From NCBI GenBank assembly GCA_947631755.1, contig CANRMO010000098.1, positions 1 to 8,676 of the forward strand: a DNA stretch of 8,676 nucleotides. Reading direction: 5' to 3'. The notes below the pieces were generated by a model, which was not told the origin of the DNA, ran no database searches, and saw nothing but the letters and a program-made list of their open reading frames with translations. The DNA is from an uncultured Lachnospiraceae bacterium. Its GTDB lineage: Bacteria; Bacillota; Clostridia; Lachnospirales; Lachnospiraceae. The translations under genes and the position numbers were made by a program. Positions 1-6,660 of the stretch are shown here, one piece after another (position 1 is the stretch's first letter; every line of letters begins with the position of its first letter).

Positions 1-2016
1 TATAACGGAAAAGCGAAAAAGCCGAAAGTGACAGTTAAGATCGGAAAGAAGAAGATAAGTAAGAAAAAAAATTATATGGTTACTTATTCAAAAAATAAAA
101 ATACCGGAAAAGCAAAAGTTACGATAAAGGCGAAAAAGAAGAGTAAAAAATATAAGGGCAAAAAGACAAAGAAGTTCACCATCCAGAAAGCGAGCCGCAC
201 ATTGACGGCGGGAAGGGCGGAGTACACGGCCATCGAGGGCGACGGCAATTTTAACCTCACGGCGAAAGCCTCCAAAGGCGACGGGGTGATCAAATATTCC
301 TGCCCGACATCAAATGTTGTCAAAGTTGCTGATAATGGTACAGTTTCTGTTGTGGGAAAGGGAACTGCTGTCGTAAATATCTCCATACCAGAGACGAAGA
401 ACTATAAGGCGGCCGCCACTACGACGAAAGTGACGATCAGCAAAAAGACGATCACCGTTGATTCCTATGCGGGAGTGAAAAATTTTGACTACGCCACGCA
501 GATCAAGAAGGTAAAGGACAAGGAAGGGTACACGTGCCCGGTCAATAAACTGACGGATTTCTCGTGGAGTATTGTCACAAAATATGCGATTCCGGGTCTG
601 GCTCCCACTGCGGATGACGATCTGACAAATAAATATATTGAGTGCAATAACCTGTGCCCCCAGGGATTCTGTTATGCGGGAGATTATCTGCTGACCACGG
701 CTTACTGTATGGATGATGTCCATAAGAGCTGTATATTCATTTATAATAAGGCGTCCGGTGCTTATCTGAAGACAATCGTGCTGGAGGATAAGAGCCATGT
801 GGGCGGGATCACATATGATGCGAAAAACAACTGTGTGTGGATCTGCCATGCGGGGAGCAAGAGGCTTCAGAAGATCACATATTCGGATATCAAGAAATAC
901 GCTGCGGGCACAAAGGGCATGGTAAAGATTGTGGAGAGGGTTCTGCACGACATCCCAGCCAAACCTTCATCGGTTACGTATAACGCAAATGACGGCTATC
1001 TCTGGGTGGCTGAGTACGTGAGTGTACCTGATAACAAAAAGGGTGAAGAGGCGTATATGTACCCCTACAAGTATGAGAATGACAAGCTTATGCCAGTCAC
1101 GCGCACGGTTTACGAAGAGACAACGATGGAGCGGGGTTATCTCGGCGTTGAGACGAAAGAGGTTAAGGCCGGGGAGACAGAGGATCCATCAGAGCCGGAG
1201 AACCCGTCAGAGCCGGAGGGCCTGTCAGAGCAGGAAGACACCGAAGGAGACTCGGGGGAGGAGACGGACACCGATATGACGGTGCTGCCTGTTTCCGGCG
1301 CCGCTGTCACTACGGTCGTAAAGGTAAAGGAGATAAAGGACGCTGTTGTGGAGAAGATCCCGCCGGAGGATGAGAATCCGGGGGGAAGCACAGACAGTGA
1401 GCAGGATGAGCCGGGAGCCGGCTCAGAGGAAGAGGATAAACCTGAAGAAGGGGAGAATCCTGAGAAAGAGAAATATCAGATCGCTATCGGGGATGTGATC
1501 ACAAAATTGAGTGGCAAAAAGATTGAGACAAAGAAAGATCTGGACGCTGCCCTTGTGACGCTGAAAGGAAAGAAGAAAGCGCCGATTACGCTTATCCGCT
1601 ATCTGGATGCGGACAGGCAGAGCGCACTGAAGATTTCCGGTGATATCGAATTGGGTGTCTACGAGTCCGAGGAGGAGATGCCGCCCCGTCTTTTGCCAAA
1701 CCGTGTACAGGGACTTGTGTTTACGGAGGATGGGAGCAAACTGATTTTGAGCCGCTCTGTCGGGAGGAATACGGAAAAGACAAATTATATGTCCCAGATT
1801 GAGATTTACAAGTGGGATATAGAAGAGGATGAGCTGCCGAAACCGACACAGGTTGTTGTTCTGCCGCCGATGGTGGAGCAGATCCAGGTTATGGGGAACT
1901 CGGTATATCTCCTGTTTGAGTCCGCCGCCACAACCTATCTCGAGGGGACGGATGGCAACGGGAAGAGTGAGTCTGCCATAGATAAGCTTGTCACTGTGAA
2001 ATTAGATCTGAAATAA
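1..2016 (+). CDS. Large Ig-like / beta-propeller-like / PDZ-like, probably surface protein (5' end outside window)
   Basis: The frame is open to base 1, so the gene starts upstream; the GTG at 28 is not a credible start because the preceding codons (YNGKAKKPK) already match an Ig-like repeat. 671 residues are visible, ending in TAA at 2014-2016. Residues 1-62 are a very lysine-rich Ig-like repeat, and about 63-150 a second Ig-like, Big_2-type domain. From about 218 to 376 the sequence is propeller-like (PQGFCYAGDYLLTTAY, VGGITYD, CVWICHAG, GYLWVAEY). A PDZ-like domain follows, split into RGYLGV (378-383), a middle piece (428-455) and IGDVITKLSGKKI onward (492-547), separated by acidic Pro/Glu/Ser-rich segments at 391-425 and 456-491. 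Propeller-like strands resume at about 559-671. The first propeller part is rich in Cys, which is unusual for an exported protein. No C-terminal sorting motif or membrane segment is seen; any signal peptide would lie outside the window. The substrate is unknown. The coding call is certain; domain calls are by eye. Confidence 0.88.
   Translation, partial: YNGKAKKPKVTVKIGKKKISKKKNYMVTYSKNKNTGKAKVTIKAKKKSKKYKGKKTKKFTIQKASRTLTAGRAEYTAIEGDGNFNLTAKASKGDGVIKYSCPTSNVVKVADNGTVSVVGKGTAVVNISIPETKNYKAAATTTKVTISKKTITVDSYAGVKNFDYATQIKKVKDKEGYTCPVNKLTDFSWSIVTKYAIPGLAPTADDDLTNKYIECNNLCPQGFCYAGDYLLTTAYCMDDVHKSCIFIYNKASGAYLKTIVLEDKSHVGGITYDAKNNCVWICHAGSKRLQKITYSDIKKYAAGTKGMVKIVERVLHDIPAKPSSVTYNANDGYLWVAEYVSVPDNKKGEEAYMYPYKYENDKLMPVTRTVYEETTMERGYLGVETKEVKAGETEDPSEPENPSEPEGLSEQEDTEGDSGEETDTDMTVLPVSGAAVTTVVKVKEIKDAVVEKIPPEDENPGGSTDSEQDEPGAGSEEEDKPEEGENPEKEKYQIAIGDVITKLSGKKIETKKDLDAALVTLKGKKKAPITLIRYLDADRQSALKISGDIELGVYESEEEMPPRLLPNRVQGLVFTEDGSKLILSRSVGRNTEKTNYMSQIEIYKWDIEEDELPKPTQVVVLPPMVEQIQVMGNSVYLLFESAATTYLEGTDGNGKSESAIDKLVTVKLDLK
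1132..1641 (+). other. PDZ-like domain interrupted by two acidic insertions
   Basis: RGYLGV at 1132-1149 resembles the first strand and carboxylate-binding loop of HtrA-type PDZ domains. PVSGAAVTTVV (from about 1288) resembles the second strand, and IGDVITKLSGKKI (from 1486) followed by KKDLDAALVTLK and a closing strand matches the C-terminal half of such domains closely. Acidic low-complexity segments at 1171-1275 and 1366-1473 separate the three pieces. Propeller-like sequence flanks the whole unit on both sides. The domain assignment is by motif memory, not by search. Confidence 0.65.
1186..1239 (+). repeat. Three imperfect 18-bp tandem repeats
   Basis: Units start at 1186, 1204 and 1222 and share the core tcagagccggag, which degenerates in the third copy to tcagagcaggaa. 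They encode PSEPEN, PSEPEG and LSEQED, part of the first acidic insertion. The in-frame unit length means that gain or loss of copies would change linker length without a frameshift. Confidence 0.85.
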
Positions 2017-2031
2017 CTGAGAAAGAATAGA

Positions 2032-2664
2032 TTAGAGGTACCAGAGCACGGCGATGGTACCTTTTTCTACGTGGATAAAAGATTTCTTCCCGGTAAACTC
2101 ATTGCTGATACCGAGTGGGAAAGAATTGGTCAGAGTGGCGTTTTCCAGTTCGTATCTGAGACCGCGGATGGTTACGTTGACGCAGATATCGCTGAGGGAA
2201 AATACAGAGCAGATTGTGTTTTCTTTATTTTCCGGCAGATCTTTGGCAAACGATATTGTGTTGTCGGTCACAACGCGGATTGCATACCCCTGCCCATAGA
2301 GAGTCCCGGCGGCCCCGTTGCGGGACAGATAGGTGAGAGCCTGGATGTTGGCCAGCGTGTGGTCTAAGCGGCCGCCCAGTCCCCCGTATATGGCAAATTC
2401 CCGGTATCCCTTTTTCAGTCCGAGCCGGATGGCCAGCATCATATCCGTATCATCTTTCTCTGCCGGATAGCGCATGCTGTCCGGGGGCAGGTCGGAAGAG
2501 AGCACCGAATCAAAGTCCCCCAGTACGCAGTCTGCCCGCAGGCCAAGTTCTTCCAGGTAGTCAAAGCCGCCGTCGGCGGCGATCACAAAATCACCCGGAC
2601 GGAGGGAGATGTCGCTGCCGGTGCGCTCTCCTGCGCCGAAAATATAGCAGATTTCAGATTCCAT
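2032..2664 (-). CDS. thiN: Thiamine diphosphokinase
   Basis: This 210-residue cytosolic enzyme transfers pyrophosphate from ATP to thiamine, giving thiamine diphosphate, the last step of thiamine salvage. The visible family motifs are AADGGFDYLEELG (Asp31), LGDFDS (Asp50, Asp52), EKDDTDM (residues 69-75) and GGRLDHTLANI (from residue 97). A C-terminal beta-rich substrate-binding part contains ENATLTNSFPLGISNEF. Length is normal for the family. The ATG at 2664 has an AGGGGG ribosome binding site 10 nt upstream. It lies 30 bp behind the Mrp gene on the same strand, so the two are probably co-transcribed. No TPP riboswitch is visible upstream. Its 3' end carries the terminator hairpin of the facing gene. 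The functional call is firm. Confidence 0.95.
   Translation of the reverse strand: MESEICYIFGAGERTGSDISLRPGDFVIAADGGFDYLEELGLRADCVLGDFDSVLSSDLPPDSMRYPAEKDDTDMMLAIRLGLKKGYREFAIYGGLGGRLDHTLANIQALTYLSRNGAAGTLYGQGYAIRVVTDNTISFAKDLPENKENTICSVFSLSDICVNVTIRGLRYELENATLTNSFPLGISNEFTGKKSFIHVEKGTIAVLWYL
2036..2066 (+). terminator. Rho-independent terminator of the Ig/propeller gene, inside the thiN 3' end
   Basis: A perfect 8-bp stem (AGGTACCA at 2036-2043, TGGTACCT at 2055-2062) with an 11-nt loop runs into five T (2062-2066). It begins 19 nt after the TAA at 2016. The whole structure lies in the last codons of convergent thiN. In the opposite direction only a broken T-rich stretch follows the stem, so it should act mainly on the + strand. 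Confidence 0.72.
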
Positions 2665-2694
2665 TTTATTTAGTCCCCCTTTTCAGCAGTTTTG

Positions 2695-3516
2695 TCACAA
2701 AATTACCCGGATGGCATCTTCCAGGTAATCTACCTGCAGGTCTTCGATCGTGCCGTTGTCGCAGGCCGCTGCCATGGCTGGATTGATCGGCATCTGTGCC
2801 AGAACAGGTATGCTGTGCGCAGACGCCACATCGAGGATATGGCTCTCGCCAAAGGGATACAATTTTTTCCCGCAGTCGGGACATTCCACATAGCTCATAT
2901 TTTCTATAAGGCCCAGTATCGGGATGTCCATCATTGCCGCCATCTTCATCGCTTTTTCAACGATCATGGAAACCAGGTCCTGCGGGGTTGTCACAACGAC
3001 GATACCATCCACGGGGATGCTCTGGAATACGGTGAGCGCCACATCGCCGGTTCCAGGCGGCATGTCAACAAGCAGGTAATCTGTTTTGTCCCATAGAACA
3101 TCTGTCCAGAATTGTTTTACTGTTCCGCCGATGACAGGGCCGCGCCACACGACAGGGTCTGTGTCATTGGGAAGGAGCAGGTTGATGGACATGACATCAA
3201 TGCCGAGTTTTTTTGATTTCACAGGAAAGATCGTGGTCTCATTTCCCATCGCTTTTTCTGTGATGCCAAAAGCTTTCGGAATGGAAGGTCCTGTGATATC
3301 CGCATCCAGTATGCCGCAGTGGTATCCTTTCCGGGATAATTCTACGGCAAGGAGGTCAGTTACCATGGATTTCCCCACACCGCCCTTGCCGCTTACGACG
3401 CCGATCACCTTGCCGATCTCGCTGTCGGGATGAGGGGCTTCGAGAAAGCTTTTCGGGTCTCTTGAAGCGCAGTTGCTGCTGCAGTTTGAACAATCATGTG
3501 TGCATTCTTCACTCAT
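2695..3516 (-). CDS. Mrp/Nbp35-family iron-sulfur cluster carrier ATPase
   Basis: This 273-residue P-loop ATPase is of the ApbC/Mrp/Nbp35 group, which binds a [4Fe-4S] cluster in the cytosol and passes it to apoproteins. The deviant Walker A GKGGVGKS is at residues 43-50, DADITGPSIP at 71-80, the Walker B-like LLVDMPPGTGD at 148-158, and the CPDC pair (Cys212, Cys215) that bridges the cluster at the dimer interface follows ENMSYVE. The N-terminus has four cysteines, Cys5, 9, 12 and 16 (CX3CX2CX3C), suggesting a second metal site. I chose the ATG at 3516 over the in-frame ATG at 3561: GGAG lies 9 nt before it, the cysteine motif starts immediately after it, and the upstream ATG falls at or before the promoter elements. 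thiN follows by 30 bp. The exact client proteins cannot be inferred. Confidence 0.93.
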   Translation of the reverse strand: MSEECTHDCSNCSSNCASRDPKSFLEAPHPDSEIGKVIGVVSGKGGVGKSMVTDLLAVELSRKGYHCGILDADITGPSIPKAFGITEKAMGNETTIFPVKSKKLGIDVMSINLLLPNDTDPVVWRGPVIGGTVKQFWTDVLWDKTDYLLVDMPPGTGDVALTVFQSIPVDGIVVVTTPQDLVSMIVEKAMKMAAMMDIPILGLIENMSYVECPDCGKKLYPFGESHILDVASAHSIPVLAQMPINPAMAAACDNGTIEDLQVDYLEDAIRVIL

Positions 3517-3525
3517 ATATATAAA

Positions 3526-3529
3526 CTCC
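3526..3529 (-). promoter_or_regulatory. Ribosome binding site of the Mrp gene
   Basis: GGAG on the minus strand, 9 nt before the ATG at 3516-3514. It supports the short N-terminus and argues against the in-frame ATG at 3561. Confidence 0.65.
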
Positions 3530-3552
3530 ATTTCTGTGCCGGAAGACACTGT

Positions 3553-3591
3553 ATTATACATACTCTATTACTAATCCCGGGTTTTTGTCAA
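3553..3591 (-). promoter_or_regulatory. Candidate SigA-type promoter for mrp-thiN
   Basis: On the minus strand a perfect TTGACA (3591-3586) is followed 18 nt later by TAGAGT (3567-3562, 4 of 6 matches to TATAAT). A perfect TATAAT lies slightly downstream (3558-3553) but is 27 nt from TTGACA, so it would need another -35. Either choice places transcription start between about 3546 and 3555, downstream of the ATG at 3561. Confidence 0.5.
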
Positions 3592-3686
3592 GAGCAGTTT
3601 TTATTTTTTTCAGGGCAGCGAAAGGACCGCGCAATTTTCGCGGGGAGGGAGTGTCCGGGTGAAAAGGGGATCCGCGCCTGCTCCTC
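3592..3686. other. Divergent intergenic stretch with no assigned function
   Basis: This is the middle of the 255-bp region between the two divergent units. It contains T-tracts at about 3598-3610 and a small hairpin CCGCG/CGCGG (3627-3631 with 3639-3643, 7-nt loop) that is not followed by a T-run in either direction. No convincing ORF, riboswitch or small RNA was recognised. Confidence 0.5.
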
Positions 3687-3715
3687 TTGAAAAAACGCTT
3701 TTTTTGTGCTACCAT
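3687..3715 (+). promoter_or_regulatory. Candidate promoter of the hprK operon
   Basis: TTGAAA (3687-3692), a 17-nt spacer and TACCAT (3710-3715, 4 of 6 matches to TATAAT) fit a SigA-type promoter, giving a 5' leader of roughly 50 nt before the ATG at 3772. An overlapping TATATA (3715-3720) could be an alternative -10. The spacer is dominated by an A-tract/T-tract pair. Confidence 0.4.
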
Positions 3716-3716
3716 A

Positions 3717-3728
3717 TATACAAGTATA
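3717..3728. promoter_or_regulatory. 12-bp palindrome at the putative hprK transcription start
   Basis: TATACAAGTATA has perfect 5-bp arms around AA. It lies just downstream of the candidate -10 and between two copies of ACGCTTTTTT (3695-3704 and 3728-3737), whose starts are 33 bp apart. The placement suits an operator, but no regulator is identified and AT-rich palindromes also arise by chance. Confidence 0.25.
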
Positions 3729-3760
3729 CGCTTTTTTGAAAAAAATAACAGGATTGGAAT

Positions 3761-3765
3761 GGAGG
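3761..3765 (+). promoter_or_regulatory. Ribosome binding site of hprK
   Basis: GGAGG, 6 nt before the ATG at 3772. It fixes the start and excludes the longer frame from the GTG at 3706, which would begin inside the promoter. Confidence 0.8.
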
Positions 3766-3771
3766 AATGAT

Positions 3772-4695
3772 ATGTATACTGTATCCATGAAAGAATTTGC
3801 GGAGAAAATGGATGTAAAAAATCTGACGCCGGATATTGATCTGGAAGGCCTGGAGATCACTCAGGCGGACGCAAACCGACCGGCACTCCAGCTGGCTGGC
3901 TTTTTTGATTATTTTGACCATCACAGGGTTCAGATCATCGGTCAGGTAGAGTATACCTATATGGAGAAGCAGGGCGTGGAAAAGAGCGCGGAGATGATGG
4001 GAAAGATCATGTCGTACAAAGTTCCGTGTATTATTTTCTGCCGTGACCTGGCAGTTCCGGACGAATTTCTCCGGCTGGCACTGGAACACGGCGTCCCAAT
4101 CTTTAGCACAAAATCGGATACCTCCTCGATCTCGGCGGAGGTGACCCGCTGGCTGAAAGTTGAGCTGGCGCCCCGGATCAGTATCCACGGCGTTCTGGTC
4201 GATATATACGGAGAGGGTGTCCTGATCATCGGGGAGAGCGGCATCGGTAAGAGTGAGGTGGCGCTGGAGCTGATTCACAGGGGACACCGGCTGGTGTCCG
4301 ATGATGTGGTGGAGATAAAAAAAGTCAGCGACGCCACGCTGATTGGCTCGGCGCCGGATATCACAAGGCATTTTATCGAGCTGCGGGGGATTGGCATTGT
4401 GGATGCAAAGGCGCTGTTTGGTGTTGAGAGTGTGAAAAATACACAGTCCATCGACCTTGTGATCAAACTGGAGGAGTGGGACAAAGACCAGGAATATGAC
4501 CGCATGGGCCTGGAGGAGAATTTTATTGAGTACCTGGGAAATAAGATCGTCTGTCACTCCATTCCAATCCGGCCGGGGCGGAATCTCGCTGTGATCTGCG
4601 AGTCGGCGGCAGTTAATTTCCGACAGAAAAAGATGGGGTACAATGCTGCTCTTGAGCTGTATAACCGCGTCACGAACAATCTGATGAATTCTTGA
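3772..4695 (+). CDS. hprK: HPr kinase/phosphorylase
   Basis: This 307-residue cytosolic bifunctional enzyme phosphorylates the regulatory serine of HPr and Crh using ATP, and removes it by phosphorolysis. In the family it is stimulated by fructose-1,6-bisphosphate, and the product activates CcpA-mediated catabolite repression. The N-terminal domain covers about residues 1-130. The kinase core has His139 (RISIHG), the P-loop GESGIGKS (154-161), the LVSDDVVEI acidic pair (Asp177, Asp178), the signature ELRGIGIVDAKALFG (203-217) and the RPGRN loop (267-271). All key motifs are intact and the length is standard. The ATG at 3772 has GGAGG 6 nt upstream. It heads the + strand operon, 61 bp before the glucokinase; the HPr-like protein at the end of the operon is a plausible substrate. 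Confidence 0.97.
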   Translation: MYTVSMKEFAEKMDVKNLTPDIDLEGLEITQADANRPALQLAGFFDYFDHHRVQIIGQVEYTYMEKQGVEKSAEMMGKIMSYKVPCIIFCRDLAVPDEFLRLALEHGVPIFSTKSDTSSISAEVTRWLKVELAPRISIHGVLVDIYGEGVLIIGESGIGKSEVALELIHRGHRLVSDDVVEIKKVSDATLIGSAPDITRHFIELRGIGIVDAKALFGVESVKNTQSIDLVIKLEEWDKDQEYDRMGLEENFIEYLGNKIVCHSIPIRPGRNLAVICESAAVNFRQKKMGYNAALELYNRVTNNLMNS

Positions 4696-4744
4696 GAGCG
4701 AGAGAAATGCCTGATAGACAACAGAGGAAATGGCAGGCAGGAAT

Positions 4745-4750
4745 GGAGGA
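4745..4750 (+). promoter_or_regulatory. Ribosome binding site of the glucokinase gene
   Basis: GGAGGA, 6 nt before the ATG at 4757. It decides this start over the in-frame ATG at 4730. Confidence 0.75.
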
Positions 4751-4756
4751 TCTGTT

Positions 4757-5680
4757 ATGGCGTCATATTATGTAGGTGTGGATGTGGGGGGAATGACGAT
4801 CAAGCTGGGATTTTTCTCAGACACGGGAGAACTTCTCGAAAAGTGGAATATTCCAACCGATGTGAGCGATGATGGGAAGCATATTCTGACGGATATTGTA
4901 GATAGTATAGAAGAGAAGAGGGAGAGTTATCCCGGAAATATCGCGGGGATCGGAATGGGAATCCCGGGGCCGATGACCGATGACGGGGTTGTGTTAAAAT
5001 GCGCCAATTTTGGATGGGGTGTGTTCAATGTGAAAAATGCCCTGGCTGGCCTGACCGGGGTTGGCAATGTCAAAGTGGGCAACGATGCCAATGTGGCGGC
5101 TCTGGGCGAGATGTGGAAAGGCGGCGGCCGGGGATATGACAGCATTGTTATGGTAACGCTGGGAACCGGCTGTGGCGGCGGCATTATCTATAACGGCAAG
5201 GTGCTGACTGGCAGCAAGGGGGCCGGGGGAGAGATCGGGCACATTAAGGTAGAGAGAAATGAGACAGAGCGCTGCGGGTGTGGCAACCGGGGCTGTTTGG
5301 AGCAGTATGCCTCTGCCGTCGGTATTGTGCGGATGGCAGAGCGGGATCTGCCGGAGAGCTCCTGCCTTTACGGCGGTGAGATCACGGCGAAAGCTGTCTT
5401 TGACGGGGCAAAGGCCGGGGATGCCTATTGTGTGGAGATCGTAGAGAGATTTGGCCGCTATCTCGGCACAGCTCTCAGCGATGTCGCCCATGTAGTGGAT
5501 CCTGAGGTTTTTGTCATCGGAGGCGGCGTGTCGGCGGCGGGCCAGATTATTCTTGATGTTGTGAAAAAATATTATGACGAAAATGCAATGTATGCGCTCA
5601 AGGACACAAAGTTCCGCCTGGCGGAACTCGGCAACGATGCCGGGATCTATGGTGCTGTCCGCATGGTTCTGTTTAAATAG
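4757..5680 (+). CDS. ROK-family glucokinase
   Basis: This 307-residue sugar kinase of the ROK family most likely makes glucose-6-phosphate from glucose and ATP in the cytosol. The phosphate-binding DVGGMTIKLG is near residue 9, with Met13 where Thr is more usual. GNDANVAALGE supplies the catalytic Asp110, and TLGTGCGGGII binds nucleotide. GHIKVE (His162) with CGCGNRGCLE (Cys173, Cys175, Cys180) forms the ROK zinc site. There is no N-terminal helix-turn-helix, so this is an enzyme rather than a ROK repressor. The ATG at 4757 is chosen for GGAGGA 6 nt upstream; the in-frame ATG at 4730 has AGG only 2 nt away. It sits between hprK and murB. Specificity for glucose is inferred from family resemblance and context; another hexose is possible. 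Confidence 0.92.
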   Translation: MASYYVGVDVGGMTIKLGFFSDTGELLEKWNIPTDVSDDGKHILTDIVDSIEEKRESYPGNIAGIGMGIPGPMTDDGVVLKCANFGWGVFNVKNALAGLTGVGNVKVGNDANVAALGEMWKGGGRGYDSIVMVTLGTGCGGGIIYNGKVLTGSKGAGGEIGHIKVERNETERCGCGNRGCLEQYASAVGIVRMAERDLPESSCLYGGEITAKAVFDGAKAGDAYCVEIVERFGRYLGTALSDVAHVVDPEVFVIGGGVSAAGQIILDVVKKYYDENAMYALKDTKFRLAELGNDAGIYGAVRMVLFK

Positions 5681-5750
5681 GCGATCCGTCTGCGCGGGCA
5701 GTGCGGCGGGGACGGGACAGATTGAGCGGGGGCGCGGAAATGAGGTTGAT

Positions 5751-6629
5751 ATGATTGTTTTGGAGAGAGAGCCGCTGAGCCGGCACACGACTTTCCGTAT
5801 CGGGGGGCCGGCGGCATTTTACCTCGTGCCGGAATCGGTGGAGGAGACAGGGGAGGCAGTCCGGTTTGCACAGGAGAGAGGGCTGCCTTATTATGTGATT
5901 GGCCGGGGCAGCAATCTGCTTTTTAGCGATGAGGGGTATCATGGCGTGGTCATTGAGCTGGGAAGCGGACTGGAGAAGATAACCATAGAGGGCACAGAGG
6001 TCACGGCCCAGGCGGGTATATCTTTGAGTTCTATGGCGGCGGCGCTTGCCAGGGAGGGCCTGGCTGGGTTTGAGTTTGCCGGCGGCATACCGGGGACGCT
6101 GGGCGGCGGCATAACGATGAATGCCGGCGCATACGGCGGGGAGATAAAGGACTGTATCCGGTCTGCCAGAGTTATGACGGAAACCGGCGATATCCTGGTG
6201 TTATCCGGAGAGGAGCTGCAGCTCGGTTATCGGACCAGTGTGATACAGAAAAAAAAGTATATTGTTCTGGAGGGCAGTTTTTCCTTTGCCCGGGGTGACA
6301 AGAGAGAAATTTCAGAGAAGATGCGGGAGCTGAACCGGCGGCGCCGGGAAAAGCAGCCCCTTGAGTATCCCAGCGCCGGCAGTACATTTAAGAGGCCGGA
6401 GGGATATTTTGCCGGGAAACTGATCCAGGACGCGGGACTCTCCGGTTATCGTGTCGGGGATGCCCAGGTGTCAGAAAAACATTGCGGATTTGTCATAAAT
6501 GTGGGAAATGCCACGTCGGCGGATGTGGTACAGCTGATCCGGGATGTCACAGACCGGGTGAGAGAGCAGTCAGGTGTTGAGCTGGAGCCGGAGGTGCGCA
6601 TTGTCGGCGGCTCTGTTCCAGAGGAATAA
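5751..6629 (+). CDS. murB: UDP-N-acetylenolpyruvoylglucosamine reductase
   Basis: This 292-residue FAD-dependent enzyme reduces UDP-GlcNAc-enolpyruvate with NADPH to UDP-MurNAc, the second committed step of peptidoglycan precursor synthesis. The FAD-binding part shows HTTFRIGGPA (12-21), GRGSNLL (51-57) and AGGIPGTLGGG (110-120) followed by NAGAYGGE. The C-terminal domain has PSAGSTFKRP with the presumed catalytic Ser211, and PEVRIVG with Glu281 at the position of the family's catalytic acid. It is the shorter, Gram-positive type. The ATG at 5751 has GAGG 5 nt upstream. The frame stays open back to 5574, but that part lies inside the glucokinase gene and shows no MurB resemblance. It is 70 bp after glucokinase and 31 bp before rapZ. 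Confidence 0.96.
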   Translation: MIVLEREPLSRHTTFRIGGPAAFYLVPESVEETGEAVRFAQERGLPYYVIGRGSNLLFSDEGYHGVVIELGSGLEKITIEGTEVTAQAGISLSSMAAALAREGLAGFEFAGGIPGTLGGGITMNAGAYGGEIKDCIRSARVMTETGDILVLSGEELQLGYRTSVIQKKKYIVLEGSFSFARGDKREISEKMRELNRRRREKQPLEYPSAGSTFKRPEGYFAGKLIQDAGLSGYRVGDAQVSEKHCGFVINVGNATSADVVQLIRDVTDRVREQSGVELEPEVRIVGGSVPEE

Positions 6630-6660
6630 CGCGCGGTAATGCGCAGGAATGAGGGATATC

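Noticed and set aside
310..948. 212-residue open frame antisense to the Ig/propeller gene
   Set aside because: No recognisable motif or ribosome binding site; it lies wholly opposite a convincing gene.
2665..2694. TPP riboswitch upstream of thiN
   Set aside because: The gap is only 30 bp, and neither it nor the leader of the Mrp gene shows the conserved thi-box sequence.
3517..3561. Longer Mrp protein starting at the ATG at 3561
   Set aside because: The 15 added residues have no family resemblance, the ATG lies at or upstream of the promoter elements, and the ATG at 3516 has its own ribosome binding site.
3627..3643. CCGCG/CGCGG hairpin in the divergent region as a terminator or small RNA
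   Set aside because: A short stem with no T-run on either strand and no further structure that I recognise.
3706..3771. Longer HprK from the GTG at 3706
   Set aside because: It would start within the promoter region; GGAGG 6 nt before the ATG at 3772 and the usual protein length fix the shorter start.
3709..4557. 282-residue open frame antisense to hprK
   Set aside because: A shadow of hprK: no family resemblance, an implausible His/Gln/Arg-rich composition, and the sense frame is fully conserved.
4708..4739. Inverted repeat TGCCTG / CAGGCA between hprK and glucokinase as a terminator
   Set aside because: A 20-nt loop, only a 6-bp stem and no T-run; it may be chance and should not end the operon transcript.
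5574..5750. Longer MurB starting inside the glucokinase gene
   Set aside because: The extension is an out-of-frame reading of glucokinase codons, and MurB similarity begins only at the ATG at 5751.
4994..5788. 264-residue open frame antisense to glucokinase
   Set aside because: It spans two sense genes and their gap with no motif, as expected for a shadow frame in GC-rich codons.
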